From Roseimicrobium sp. ORNL1 (lineage in GTDB: Bacteria; Verrucomicrobiota; Verrucomicrobiia; Verrucomicrobiales; Verrucomicrobiaceae): a stretch of 64,000 nucleotides of DNA. The position numbers and the translations under genes are program-made. The notes beneath the pieces are model-generated. The model searched no databases. It had not been told where the DNA came from and saw only the letters and a list, made by a program, of their open reading frames with translations. Where the stretch lies: assembly GCF_011044495.1 (NCBI RefSeq), contig NZ_CP049143.1, forward strand, positions 372,001 through 436,000. Direction: 5' to 3'. Below are positions 1 through 9,145 of the stretch, one piece after another. Each line of letters starts with the position of its first letter. Position 1 is the stretch's first letter.

Positions 1-33
1 GGTGCAAGTTCATGGGAGAACTTCCATTGATCG

Positions 34-702
34 TTATTTGGGTTGGGTGGTGAGGAACTCCTTCCAAAGCGTCTCCGCATCCGCGCCGCACAGTTCTTTG
101 AACTTCTCCGGGCTGTAAGTGCCGTCGTGAGAGGCGGTATTCAGCTTGCGCACCAGATCCTTGTCCCTGGTCTTCTTTTCTTCCAGCCAGATGAGGAAAG
201 CGGCGGCAATGCCATAGCCCTGCTTGTAGCTGTGCTTCACACGGTCGATCCGATGCGTGCGCTTGCCGGGCTCGAAATGCCGGTCGCGCGTGTAGTCCGC
301 GATGCCCTCCGTGAGCCACCAGTCACCCTTGCCCTTGTAGTTCTGCACCACATGCGTGAGCTCATGGATGACCATGCCGTAGTCATCTGGCGCTTTCTTG
401 GTGACCCATTCCTCTGAGATGGTGATCTCGTTGTTCACCGTGCCGGCCACGCCTTTCATCGGTTTGAAGACAAGTTTCACCTCGGGATAGGGCAGCGGAT
501 GACTCTCTCCGAAGAGGATGTTGTTGAGCTTCGGGTACCATTCCTCCACGAGTGTCTTCGACTTCTCCGCGAAAGCCTGGCACTGCGGCGCCTGGCTGTA
601 GTCCACGGTGACGGTGAACTTCTGCTGTGCAGATGCGACGCCGCACAGGGATGAGGCAAGAAGAGCGATCAAAAGTCGGAAGCGGTGGCTGCGAGTTTGC
701 AT
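34..702 (-). CDS. Secreted basic-secretory-protein (BSP) family metalloprotease
   Basis: 222 residues. Residues 1-25 form a signal peptide with a small-residue cleavage site (VASA before QQ), so the protein is probably periplasmic or secreted. The zinc signature HELTH is at residues 113-117, followed by WLTEGIADY at about 129-137, the arrangement known from the plant basic secretory protein family, which are putative metallopeptidases. The domain fills almost the whole mature protein, which is usual for the family. The ATG at 702 sits directly before the hydrophobic signal. It lies 19 bp downstream of the TRIC-like gene on the same strand, so the two are probably cotranscribed. Substrate unknown. 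The family assignment rests on motif order and length. Confidence 0.82.
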   Translation of the reverse strand: MQTRSHRFRLLIALLASSLCGVASAQQKFTVTVDYSQAPQCQAFAEKSKTLVEEWYPKLNNILFGESHPLPYPEVKLVFKPMKGVAGTVNNEITISEEWVTKKAPDDYGMVIHELTHVVQNYKGKGDWWLTEGIADYTRDRHFEPGKRTHRIDRVKHSYKQGYGIAAAFLIWLEEKKTRDKDLVRKLNTASHDGTYSPEKFKELCGADAETLWKEFLTTQPK

Positions 703-721
703 GGGGACGGAGGAGGAAGGA

Positions 722-1333
722 TCAGGTGCGTGAGTCGAAGACAGGAAGGCGCCATTTCCACACGATGGCTGCGAGCCGCAGCAGCAGGATCACGATCATG
801 CCCACCAAGCCGGGCATGGGAAAGGTGGGGACGAACCGGTACAGCAGCACATAAGCGACAGACCCAATCGTGGCGGCGGTGGCGTACAGAAAAGTTTCCT
901 GGCGGAACACGAGCGGCAGCTCGCGGCAGAGCACATCGCGAATGATTCCCCCGGCCACGCCGGTGATGACACCCAGGATCACGGCGATGATGCCGGACTC
1001 CTGGTATTGCAGCGACTTCTCTGCGCCCACGATGGTAAACATCGCCAGGCCGATTGCATCGGCAACCAGCAATGCCCGCAGCGGCATGCGCCAGAAGCGC
1101 GCGACCACGAAGGTGGCCAGCGCCGTGAGCAAGGCGGTGACAGTGACGGAAGGGTTTTGAATCCAGAACACAGGCTCCGCACCCAGGCACAGATCGCGGA
1201 TGGTGCCCCCTCCCACCGCCGTCACGAGTGCCAGCACCAGCACGCCAAACAGATCGACACCGCGCCCTGCGGCGGCGAGCACACCGGAAATGGCGCACAC
1301 GGCGACGGCGAAATGTTCAAGCCAGGGAGGCAT
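722..1333 (-). CDS. TRIC / UPF0126 family cation-channel-like membrane protein
   Basis: 203 residues, almost entirely hydrophobic, with about seven membrane segments. It contains the two internally repeated signatures of the UPF0126 (YicG/YadS) family: GGGTIRD at residues 41-47 and GGIIRD at 128-133, each at the start of a three-helix half, so the inverted-duplication architecture is visible. Prokaryotic members of this family are homologues of trimeric intracellular cation channels and are thought to conduct monovalent cations across the inner membrane. Length is normal. Upstream of the BSP-type protease gene with 19 bp between them; no functional link is obvious. Confidence 0.88.
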   Translation of the reverse strand: MPPWLEHFAVAVCAISGVLAAAGRGVDLFGVLVLALVTAVGGGTIRDLCLGAEPVFWIQNPSVTVTALLTALATFVVARFWRMPLRALLVADAIGLAMFTIVGAEKSLQYQESGIIAVILGVITGVAGGIIRDVLCRELPLVFRQETFLYATAATIGSVAYVLLYRFVPTFPMPGLVGMIVILLLRLAAIVWKWRLPVFDSRT

Positions 1334-1360
1334 GGGATGGGGCGCACATGAGCAAAGACA

Positions 1361-2572
1361 CTAAGACGTCTTCAGCGGAGCAAACTCCTGCTGCTGGAGT
1401 ACTTCGCCCTGGAGATTACGCATGGTGAACTGGAGTCGGGTTCCATTCGCATGCCCTTCCATGAACGTGGCCGCGTCCGGTTTTGGACCTCCGCCCACGA
1501 GTTGCGCGTACGGTCGCTCTGGTGAAGGTGGCAGCCAGGCGTGCTCGTGGGTATGTCCGGACACCACGACCTGCGCCTTCCACTCCACGAGAGCATCATG
1601 CCACAGATCGCGGCTTCTCCGGCTGAAGGCATCGTAGCTGCGGCCCTCTTCACTTTCATTGAGCCACCGGAGTGGGATGTGGCAGAAGACAACACGGTAG
1701 GGGGCATCGCGCAGCTCCGGTGTTGTCAGCACGTGGGAGCGCAGCCATGCGACCTGTTCCTTGCGGAGAGGTTCACACGCCACCCGGCCCTTGAAGCTGG
1801 GGTGGTCGTCATCTTTGTCTTCTCCGGTGTTCAGGCAGACCACGGCGACGGGGCCAGAGCGGAAGGCATAGTAGGAACGTCCTTCTGGTGCGGCGACATG
1901 ATCGGCGAGTTGGTAGCCATACTGCCCGCGCAAATCATGATTTCCCCAAACGAGGAAGAGGGGGCGCTCTGCGGTGAAGTCTGTGCCGGCGGGATGCAGC
2001 AGCGTGGGGATGATCTGCTCCTCCTTGTGCCAGTCGTTGCAGATGTCTCCATTCCACAGGAGGAAGTTGGCAGAGTCCGGGGAGGCGGCATGCAGACGCG
2101 CGATGGTCTCATTGTTCTGGTGCGTGTCGTTCCACACCAGGAACTGCGTCTCCTCCGTCGTGGGGGCCAGGGTCCGCAGGGTGCGCCAGGCGCTCTCCTC
2201 ACGTGCCGCGGGGTCGGTCATGGCCTCCGTGACGGTGCGGTAGGCATACGTCGTGCCGGGAGCGAGGTCGTGTAGGCGCACGCGTAGCGCTTTGGTGCTT
2301 TGGGTGGAGTAGCCGAAGGGATTTCCTCCGAAGTGCTTCACCTCATTGCCCTCCTTCACCTCAACCCAGCCACGCGCATGCCGTGAGACCCCCCACACAA
2401 TTTCCGCACCATCCGCACGCGGCGCCATGACCACGGGTGGGGTGGTGGCGAGCGCGGGTGATGCTGGGGCTGCGGATGCGGAAGGAGGTGGCGTTGCCGG
2501 GGCCTGACCGGCGGCATGTGAGAGCGCAGCCACTCCAGTGGCGGCTTGGGTGAGGAAAAGGCGGCGTTTCAT
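1361..2572 (-). CDS. Tat-exported calcineurin-like metallophosphoesterase
   Basis: 403 residues from the ATG at 2572. That start is chosen because it opens with KRRLFLTQAATG, a twin-arginine-like signal; an in-frame ATG 39 bp upstream (2611) would bury it. Metallophosphoesterase motifs appear in order: NDTH (about 148-151), GDICND (175-180), GNHD (210-213), a metal-binding His in FCHIP (about 298) and GHTHEH (339-344). All ligands of the dinuclear centre are present, so it should hydrolyse phosphate esters in the periplasm. Residues 40-145 look like the beta-sandwich that precedes the catalytic domain in purple-acid-phosphatase-like proteins. A proline/alanine-rich linker follows the signal. 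Substrate unknown. Confidence 0.87.
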   Translation of the reverse strand: MKRRLFLTQAATGVAALSHAAGQAPATPPPSASAAPASPALATTPPVVMAPRADGAEIVWGVSRHARGWVEVKEGNEVKHFGGNPFGYSTQSTKALRVRLHDLAPGTTYAYRTVTEAMTDPAAREESAWRTLRTLAPTTEETQFLVWNDTHQNNETIARLHAASPDSANFLLWNGDICNDWHKEEQIIPTLLHPAGTDFTAERPLFLVWGNHDLRGQYGYQLADHVAAPEGRSYYAFRSGPVAVVCLNTGEDKDDDHPSFKGRVACEPLRKEQVAWLRSHVLTTPELRDAPYRVVFCHIPLRWLNESEEGRSYDAFSRRSRDLWHDALVEWKAQVVVSGHTHEHAWLPPSPERPYAQLVGGGPKPDAATFMEGHANGTRLQFTMRNLQGEVLQQQEFAPLKTS

Positions 2573-2674
2573 GATGAGAGTAAAACGACGTGGCGGACCC
2601 TGCTTGTCCAATGATGCCGCATTTTACGCATGGAATTCAATGGTAGATCACGGGAACAGGAACTGGGAGCGGAG

Positions 2675-3868
2675 TTACACGCCCAGCTCTAGCTTTACCT
2701 CAACAAACGCGGCTACCGCTTGTTCCAACTCCGCTTTCGTGTGTGCGGCACTGATCTGCGTGCGGATGCGCGCCTTGCCCACGGGTACCACCGGGTAGCT
2801 GAAGCCAATCACGTACACGCCGCGCTTCAGCATCGCATCGGCGAACTTCGTGGCCAGCGCGGCGTCTCCCAGCATGATGGGAACGATGGGATGCTCACCG
2901 GGCACGATGTTGAACCCGACCTTCGTCATCGCCTCGCGGAAATAACGCGTATTCGACTCCAGCTGGTCTCGCAGCTTGGTGGATTCTTCCAGGAGCCGTA
3001 GCGCTTCGAGTGAACCGCCGGCGATGCACGGGGCCAGGGTATTGGAGAACAGATAGGGCCGTGAGCGCTGGCGCAGCAGGGCGATGATGTCCTTTCGCCC
3101 GCTCGTATAGCCACCGGAAGCGCCGCCCAGCGCCTTGCCAAGCGTGCCCGTGAGAATATCGATGCGTCCCATGACATCACGATGCTCATGCGTGCCGCGA
3201 CCATGCTTGCCCATGAAGCCCACGGCGTGCGAGTCATCCACCATGGTCAGCGCGCCGTACTTGTCCGCGAGATCGCAGATGTCTTTCAGGGGAGCGATGG
3301 TGCCATCCATCGAGAAGACCCCGTCCGTGGCGATGAGCTTGAACCGTGCTCCGGCTGCATCTGCGTCTTTCAGGCAGGCCTCCAACTCTGCCATATCGCT
3401 GTTCTTGTAGCGGTAGCGCTTCGCTTTGCAGAGGCGGATGCCATCGATGATACTCGCATGATTCAGTTCATCGCTGATCACCGCATCTTCCGGGCCGAGC
3501 AGCGTTTCGAAGAGCCCGCCGTTCGCATCAAAACAGGAAGAGTAGAGGATGGTGTCCTCCGTGCCGAGGAAGTGGCTGAGCGCCTCCTCCAGCTCCTTGT
3601 GCACCTGCTGCGTGCCGCAGATGAAGCGCACGCTGGCGAGACCGTAGCCCCAGTGCTCCAGCGCTTCATGTGCCGCACGCCGCACGGAGGGGTGCTGCGC
3701 GAGGCCGAGGTAGTTGTTCGCGCAAAGGTTGAGCACGGCGTCGCCGCCATTGGCGCGCACGAGGGAGCCTTGGGGAGTGGTGAGGATGCGCTCGCGTTTT
3801 ATCGTGCCCGCTTCGCGGATGCCCTCAAGCTGCGCAGTGAGGTGTTGCTGAAACTTGGTATAGCTCAT
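2675..3868 (-). CDS. kbl: Glycine C-acetyltransferase (2-amino-3-ketobutyrate CoA ligase)
   Basis: 397 residues, matching the usual length of the enzyme. It is an alpha-oxoamine synthase fold-type I PLP enzyme: [11 protein letters not shown] (133-143), [10 protein letters not shown] (211-220) and the PLP lysine in GTLGKALGG (K245). It cleaves 2-amino-3-ketobutyrate with CoA to glycine and acetyl-CoA, the second step of threonine catabolism in the cytoplasm. It sits 18 bp downstream of tdh on the same strand, the classic tdh-kbl pair, which separates it from the biotin- and sphingolipid-type members of the same superfamily. Confidence 0.96.
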   Translation of the reverse strand: MSYTKFQQHLTAQLEGIREAGTIKRERILTTPQGSLVRANGGDAVLNLCANNYLGLAQHPSVRRAAHEALEHWGYGLASVRFICGTQQVHKELEEALSHFLGTEDTILYSSCFDANGGLFETLLGPEDAVISDELNHASIIDGIRLCKAKRYRYKNSDMAELEACLKDADAAGARFKLIATDGVFSMDGTIAPLKDICDLADKYGALTMVDDSHAVGFMGKHGRGTHEHRDVMGRIDILTGTLGKALGGASGGYTSGRKDIIALLRQRSRPYLFSNTLAPCIAGGSLEALRLLEESTKLRDQLESNTRYFREAMTKVGFNIVPGEHPIVPIMLGDAALATKFADAMLKRGVYVIGFSYPVVPVGKARIRTQISAAHTKAELEQAVAAFVEVKLELGV

Positions 3869-3886
3869 GACAAGTCGATGGGTTGT

Positions 3887-4912
3887 TCATGCCCAGTCCA
3901 GGATCACCTTGCCGCTTTGGCCGCTCTCCATGACCTCGAATCCCTTTTCGAACTCGGTGTAGTGATAGCGGTGGGTGATGACCGGCTTGATATCCAGGCC
4001 TGTCTCCAGCATCACCGTCATCTGGTACCAGGTCTCATACATTTCACGTCCATAGATGCCATGGATGGTGAGCATGTTGAATACGACCTTGGTCCAGTCG
4101 ATCGCGATTTGCTCCGAGGGAATGCCAAGCATAGCGATTCGTCCGCCATGGCACATGTTGTCGATCATATCGCGGAAGGCCTGTGGATTACCACTCATCT
4201 CCAGGCCCACGTCGAAGCCCTCGCGCATGCCGAGTTTCTTCTGCACATCGGCCAGACTGCCACGAGTGACATTGTGAGCCACGGTCGCGCCCATCTTCTT
4301 CGCGAGGTCGAGGCGGTAGTCATTCACATCCGTCACCACCACGTGGCGGGCACCCGCATGCTTCACGACTGCGGCCGCCATGATGCCGATGGGGCCTGCG
4401 CCGGTGATGAGGACGTCTTCACCCAGTACTTCAAATGCGAGCGCGGTGTGGACTGCATTGCCGAAGGGGTCGAAGATCGCGGCAACCTCCTTGTCCACAT
4501 CATTGCGATGATGCCAGACATTGGTCATCGGCACGCTGATGTATTCCGCGAAGGCCCCAGTGCGATTGACACCGATACCCACGGTGTCCTTGCACAGATG
4601 ACGGCGGCCCGCGAGACAGTTGCGACAGCGGCCGCACACCACGTGCCCTTCGGCGCTGACGATTTCGCCGGGATGGAAGTCGCTCACATTCGAGCCCACT
4701 TCCACCACCTCACCCACGAACTCATGGCCCACGACCATGGGCACAGGAATGGTTCGCTGGGCCCACGCGTCCCATTTGTAGATATGCAAATCTGTTCCGC
4801 AGATGCCAGTCTTGTGCACCCGAATCAGGACATCATTGATGCCGATGGTGGGCTCTGGCACGTCTTGCAGCCAGAGGCCGCGTTCCGACTTTGCTTTGAC
4901 GAGGGCTTTCAT
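3887..4912 (-). CDS. tdh: L-threonine 3-dehydrogenase
   Basis: The ATG at 4912 gives 341 residues, the length of the Escherichia coli enzyme; a longer in-frame reading to 5011 would run through the intergenic palindrome and is rejected. It is a medium-chain zinc alcohol dehydrogenase: [13 protein letters not shown] with the catalytic-zinc cysteine and the threonine-dehydrogenase-type continuation, GHEFVGEV, a structural-zinc cluster CGRCRNC...C, and a Rossmann GAGPIGI. It oxidises L-threonine with NAD+ to 2-amino-3-ketobutyrate for the adjacent kbl product. It is divergent from an XRE-cupin regulator across 92 bp holding a perfect 16-bp palindrome, which suggests control by that regulator. 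Confidence 0.96.
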   Translation of the reverse strand: MKALVKAKSERGLWLQDVPEPTIGINDVLIRVHKTGICGTDLHIYKWDAWAQRTIPVPMVVGHEFVGEVVEVGSNVSDFHPGEIVSAEGHVVCGRCRNCLAGRRHLCKDTVGIGVNRTGAFAEYISVPMTNVWHHRNDVDKEVAAIFDPFGNAVHTALAFEVLGEDVLITGAGPIGIMAAAVVKHAGARHVVVTDVNDYRLDLAKKMGATVAHNVTRGSLADVQKKLGMREGFDVGLEMSGNPQAFRDMIDNMCHGGRIAMLGIPSEQIAIDWTKVVFNMLTIHGIYGREMYETWYQMTVMLETGLDIKPVITHRYHYTEFEKGFEVMESGQSGKVILDWA

Positions 4913-4927
4913 GGGTAAAGCATGTAT

Positions 4928-4981
4928 ATCCGGCATGCCGGATGAGAATTCCAATATTTTGGATTGCCATTTCCGGCATGC
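4928..4981. promoter_or_regulatory. Palindromic operator candidate in the tdh / XRE-cupin divergent region
   Basis: The 92 bp between the two divergent starts contain the perfect 16-bp palindrome ATCCGGCATGCCGGAT at 4928-4943. One extra copy of its core, TCCGGCATGC, lies at 4972-4981. Between them is a weaker AT-rich dyad, TCCAATATTTTGGA. The centre-to-centre distance of the two CCGGCATG sites is about 41 bp, close to four helical turns. This is the expected layout for a dimeric XRE regulator that represses tdh-kbl and itself. The sequence is observed; the regulatory role is inferred. Confidence 0.6.
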
Positions 4982-5004
4982 AAGACAAAAATCCGGTTTA
5001 TTGT

Positions 5005-5610
5005 ATGCCAAAGAAATCCGCCAAGACTGTTGCCCGACCCACCGCCGAACCTGCAGAGGCCATCAGCCGCCATCTCGGGAATCGGGTGAAACAACTGCGC
5101 GCGGAGCGTGGTTGGTCGCTGGAAGCACTGGCGGGGGCGAGTGGCGTGAGCAAGTCGATGCTGAGTGAAATCGAGCGTGAGCAGGCGAATCCCACGCTGG
5201 CCGTGACGCTTCGTATTGCCCAGGCCTTCGAGTTGAGCCTTGGGGAATTGATTGGCACCCCGGGCGCTACGTCCGGCATCCGGGTCATACGAAATGCGGA
5301 TCGTGCCTATCATTATCGTTCCGATGATCATTGTCGGATTCGCACGCTGAGCCCGCTGAATCTGGAAAAGGATGTGGAGTTTTATGAGGTGACCCTCCAG
5401 CCCGAAGGGGCCTTGCGCAGCCAGGCGCACTATGAGGGCACACGCGAATTCCTCACCGTGGTGAAGGGGCAGGTGAAGGTGGAGTCCGGAGGGGACAGCG
5501 AACTTTTGCATCACGGGGACTCTTCGAACTACCGGGCTGATGTGCCGCACGCGATTGTGAATGCCGGACGAGGCGAGGCTGTGGTGTTCCTGGTGGTGAT
5601 CTATCGATAG
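5005..5610 (+). CDS. XRE-family regulator with C-terminal cupin sensor domain
   Basis: 201 residues from the ATG at 5005. The in-frame ATG at 4942 is rejected because the added residues would be encoded by the operator palindrome and match nothing in the family. An XRE helix-turn-helix spans about residues 22-84 ([13 protein letters not shown]...[11 protein letters not shown]), followed by a cupin barrel at about 125-195 that in this family binds a small-molecule effector. Divergent orientation with tdh-kbl suggests it senses an amino acid or breakdown product and controls threonine degradation. Effector unknown. Confidence 0.88.
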   Translation: MPKKSAKTVARPTAEPAEAISRHLGNRVKQLRAERGWSLEALAGASGVSKSMLSEIEREQANPTLAVTLRIAQAFELSLGELIGTPGATSGIRVIRNADRAYHYRSDDHCRIRTLSPLNLEKDVEFYEVTLQPEGALRSQAHYEGTREFLTVVKGQVKVESGGDSELLHHGDSSNYRADVPHAIVNAGRGEAVVFLVVIYR

Positions 5611-5678
5611 TTTCGCTGAATGCCGCGCTGGCCGCGCCCGTAGGCTTCACACTCATTTTCACGCTCCTCCTCACACCT

Positions 5679-7904
5679 ATGAAACTGATGCTAACTCAGC
5701 ACCTCATCGCTGCTGCATGTCTTTTGGGTGCCACGGCATCCGCACAGATGCCGGCGGATCTTGTCAAAGCGGAACGCACCAAAATCCTGGAAGGCGTGGG
5801 CTCGGTGCCCAAGACGGGTGCCCCGGGTCCGATTGCCATCTGGGGGACGATGGCATTTCCCATTCTCTCTGCACCTGACCGCCAGGGAGCGGAGTTGGCC
5901 GTGGCGGCAGCAGCGGGTTATGGCAAGGGACGAGTCATCCTCTTTGGTCACAACAGTTACCTCACCGGCAGTGAAGGTGGGGAACACGCGAGGCTCATGG
6001 AGAACTGCGTGAAGTGGGCCGGCAACAAGCCCAACCCACGCGTGGGTCTCAAGCAGGTGAATGCACTCAACTTCTACAGGGAGCGCGGCTTCAATTCCGC
6101 GAAGACCTTCACCGGCCCATTGGAACGCAAGACGCTGAATGACTTTGATGTCGTCATCATCAACATCCAAACCGTGACTGATCCCGCAGAAGGAGATGCG
6201 CTGGCGGCGTGGGTGAAAGAGGGCGGTGGTGTCGTCGCCGGCATGACGGGCTGGGCCTTTGAGCAAACCAGCGGTGGAAAGAACCTCGCTGTGGCCCATG
6301 GGGTGAATCGAGCGCTGATGCCAGCAGGTATTGCTATCACGGACATGAGTGCCTTTGATCAATTGCCATCCTTCCAAGCGCGCGTGGATTTGCCTGCGAT
6401 GATGAATGCCTCGACGGCCATCGCTGCCATCAAGAAGCAGGGTGGCGGTGGTACTGCGCCTTCTGCGGAAGAGATGAAGCAGGGTATGAGTGCCATCCAG
6501 GTGGCGCTGGCTTCCCAACCGCCGGATCGCAACAATCTGCGTGATGCCGTGGTTGCCGCGATTGGAGGCATGGGAAGTGCCACGCCCGTGCCTACGAAAG
6601 CGGAGCCACTCACCGAAGTGAAGAATCCTGCCGACCGTCTCCGCCTCGGCATGGAGACGCGTGTGTTGCGCCTGGCGCCCGGTAGCGCGGCGGCCGCGCA
6701 CCCAGCGCATGTGGCCTTCCCGGGGAAGGCGCCGGCGGATGCTCCGCGCATCACCCAGGAGGTGAAGGTGAATCCGGCAATCCCCGGATGGACCAGCACG
6801 GGGCTCTACGCGGTCGCAGGTGAACCCATCACCGTGACGCTGCCTGCCAATCTGGTGGGCAAGGGTTACGCGGTGCGCATCGGCTGTCACTCGGACACGC
6901 TGTACCATCTGGAGAGCTGGTCGCGTGCGCCGGACATCACCAAGTCTGTTGCGCTCGAATCCGCGGAGACCAAGGCTGCGAGCGCGTTCGGTGGATTGAT
7001 CTACATCGAAGTGCCGGGACGTGCTGCGAGTGATGCGCCGTTCGCCGTGAGCATCAGGGGCGGCATCGCCGCTCCCTTGTTTGTGCTGGGGCAGGACGAT
7101 GACGCAAAGTGGAACAACGAGATCAAAAACCGCCCGGCTCCCTGGGCGGAACTGGCCTGCGACAAGGTGATTCTCTCAGTGCCCACGGAAGCGGCGCGCG
7201 CCGTGAAGAACCCCACGGAGCTCATGGCATTCTGGAAGAGGGTTGTGGAAGCACAGGACGATGTGAGCAACCAGACCGCCGAACGCAAACGCCCCGAGCG
7301 CATGGTGGCGGACGTGCAGATCAGCGCGGGCTTCATGCACTCGGGCTATCCCATCATGATCCACGTGCCAGAAGCCATGGAGATGGTGACGTACGGTCGC
7401 ATCAAGTTCCCCGGTTGGGGCTTCTACCACGAGATTGGGCACAACCATCAGCGGGATACCTTCACCTTCGCCGGCACAGGGGAAGTGACGAACAACGTCA
7501 TCGGCATGTACTGCTACCATGCCGTGCTGCAAAAGGACTGGCTCATCGGCCATTCCGCCATCAGCGAGGAGGCGCGAAAGAAGAGCGTGCAGAAGATCAA
7601 AACGGCCTCAGACAAGTGGGCCGCGTGGAAGGCGGATCCTTTCCTGGCACTCACCACGTACATCCAGCTCGTGCAGGCGTTTGGCTGGGATAGCTGGAAG
7701 AAATACCTGCACAGCTTTGCCGACAGCAGCTACGGTCCTGCACCAAAGAACGACGAAGAGCGCCGCGACCAGTTCCTTGTCCGCTATTCGAAAATCGTGA
7801 ACAAGAACCTCGGACCCTTTTTCGATGCATGGGGCATTCCGGTGAGCTCCAGCGCGAAGGCCGAGGTGTCGAAACTGGAGGCGTGGATGCCGAAAGAGAT
7901 GTGA
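5679..7904 (+). CDS. Secreted M60-like (enhancin-type) zinc peptidase
   Basis: 741 residues with an N-terminal signal peptide (about 1-22, ending ATASA). The catalytic site HEIGHNHQ starts at H584 in GWGFYHEIGHNH, with a downstream glutamate at about 602 (GEVTNN), matching the HExxH...E spacing of M60-like peptidases, many of which cut mucins and other glycoproteins. Residues about 30-240 form an alpha/beta domain resembling the glutamine-amidotransferase-like modules that precede M60 domains in PVC proteins. The region at 395-480 looks like the beta-sandwich found just before the catalytic domain. It probably digests extracellular glycoprotein. The AGE-family epimerase gene follows 40 bp downstream, consistent with glycan use. 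Confidence 0.83.
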   Translation: MKLMLTQHLIAAACLLGATASAQMPADLVKAERTKILEGVGSVPKTGAPGPIAIWGTMAFPILSAPDRQGAELAVAAAAGYGKGRVILFGHNSYLTGSEGGEHARLMENCVKWAGNKPNPRVGLKQVNALNFYRERGFNSAKTFTGPLERKTLNDFDVVIINIQTVTDPAEGDALAAWVKEGGGVVAGMTGWAFEQTSGGKNLAVAHGVNRALMPAGIAITDMSAFDQLPSFQARVDLPAMMNASTAIAAIKKQGGGGTAPSAEEMKQGMSAIQVALASQPPDRNNLRDAVVAAIGGMGSATPVPTKAEPLTEVKNPADRLRLGMETRVLRLAPGSAAAAHPAHVAFPGKAPADAPRITQEVKVNPAIPGWTSTGLYAVAGEPITVTLPANLVGKGYAVRIGCHSDTLYHLESWSRAPDITKSVALESAETKAASAFGGLIYIEVPGRAASDAPFAVSIRGGIAAPLFVLGQDDDAKWNNEIKNRPAPWAELACDKVILSVPTEAARAVKNPTELMAFWKRVVEAQDDVSNQTAERKRPERMVADVQISAGFMHSGYPIMIHVPEAMEMVTYGRIKFPGWGFYHEIGHNHQRDTFTFAGTGEVTNNVIGMYCYHAVLQKDWLIGHSAISEEARKKSVQKIKTASDKWAAWKADPFLALTTYIQLVQAFGWDSWKKYLHSFADSSYGPAPKNDEERRDQFLVRYSKIVNKNLGPFFDAWGIPVSSSAKAEVSKLEAWMPKEM

Positions 7905-7944
7905 ATGACTTTTGGCGGTGTCATCGTAGTGCTGTCAATTGTTG

Positions 7945-9132
7945 ATGACACACGACACTGCCAGACTTGCCGCCTTCTATCGCGAAGCATTGCTGCGCGA
8001 CTGTGTGCCTTTCTGGTTTCCTCGCTGTGTGGACACGCAGCATGGAGGCTTCCTGCATTGTCTGGACGCGGATGGTTCACTGCTCGACACGGACAAGTCC
8101 GTGTGGGCTCAGGGACGCATGAGCTGGATGCTGCTCACGCTTTTCAACACGGTTGAACAGCGCCCGGAGTGGCTGGCGTGGGGCGAGAGTGGTTTGCGTT
8201 TCCTGGAGCAGCATGGCGTGGACAAGACGGATCCGCTCGGGCGCATGTACTTCCACCTCACGCGTGAAGGCCACCCGATTCGCAAGCGTCGTTACGCCTA
8301 CAGCGAGAGCTTTGCTGCGATTGCCTATGCCGCGCATGCACGAGCGACCGGCCATGCTGTCTCGGCAGAGCGGGCACGTGCGTTGTTTGATCTGTTTGTG
8401 AAGTGGAACTTCACCCCCGGCCTTATGCCGCCGAAATACACGGATGTGCGAACGATGATCAGCATGGCGCCGCGCATGATCACACTGGTCACGGCGCAGG
8501 AGCTTGCCACCAATCTCGGGGACGATGCAACCCTGCGAGGTTGGAGGGATCGCTGCATTGAGGAGATTGAGAAGTACTTCGTGAGGCCTGAGCTACAGTG
8601 CGTGATGGAGAACGTCTCGCCGGATGGCAGCCTCATGGATCACTTCGATGGACGCCTGCTGAATCCTGGACACGCCATGGAGGCGGCGTGGTTCATCATG
8701 CAGGAGGGTGCGTTTCGGAGGGAATCACGTTTCGTCGAGCTGGGCTGCAAGATGCTGGACTGGATGTGGGCCCGCGGCTGGGATCCCGAACATGGTGGCA
8801 TCTTCTACTACCGGGATGCTGCAGGGAAGCCGGTGCAGGAGTACTGGCACGACATGAAATTCTGGTGGCCGCATGATGAGGCGCTCATCGCCACGCTGAT
8901 GGCCTGGAGACTGACCGGTGAGACGCGCTATGCCGCGATGCATGAACAGGCGCGTCTCTGGAGCTTTCAGCACTTCGCGGATCCACAGCACGGTGAATGG
9001 TTCGGCTATCTGAATCGCGACGGCTCCCGATCCACCACGACCAAGGGGAACCTTTGGAAGAGCTTCTTCCACCATCCGCGTGCCCTGTGGATGTGCCACG
9101 GCATGCTGGCGGCAGAGACGCCGCCAGCGTAG
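7945..9132 (+). CDS. AGE-family (N-acylglucosamine 2-epimerase-like) sugar epimerase/isomerase
   Basis: 395 residues from the ATG at 7945; two TTG codons just upstream could extend it by two residues. Length and the regularly spaced aromatic/His motifs of an (alpha/alpha)6 barrel fit the family: RRYAYSESFAAIAY, LLNPGHAMEAAWF with a conserved His, DPEHGGIFYY, DMKFWWPHDEAL, and DPQHGEWFGYLNRDG near the end. Members interconvert N-acetylglucosamine and N-acetylmannosamine or related hexoses in the cytoplasm. Exact substrate not determinable. Placed directly after the M60-like peptidase gene. It ends 13 bp from the convergent O-methyltransferase gene. Confidence 0.9.
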   Translation: MTHDTARLAAFYREALLRDCVPFWFPRCVDTQHGGFLHCLDADGSLLDTDKSVWAQGRMSWMLLTLFNTVEQRPEWLAWGESGLRFLEQHGVDKTDPLGRMYFHLTREGHPIRKRRYAYSESFAAIAYAAHARATGHAVSAERARALFDLFVKWNFTPGLMPPKYTDVRTMISMAPRMITLVTAQELATNLGDDATLRGWRDRCIEEIEKYFVRPELQCVMENVSPDGSLMDHFDGRLLNPGHAMEAAWFIMQEGAFRRESRFVELGCKMLDWMWARGWDPEHGGIFYYRDAAGKPVQEYWHDMKFWWPHDEALIATLMAWRLTGETRYAAMHEQARLWSFQHFADPQHGEWFGYLNRDGSRSTTTKGNLWKSFFHHPRALWMCHGMLAAETPPA

Positions 9133-9145
9133 TCGATGGATACAC

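Noticed and set aside
3182-4918. 578-codon plus-strand open frame opposite kbl and tdh
   Set aside because: Lies entirely antisense to two clearly conserved enzymes; the protein is low-complexity with His/Asp/Ala-rich sequence typical of mirrored high-G+C codons.
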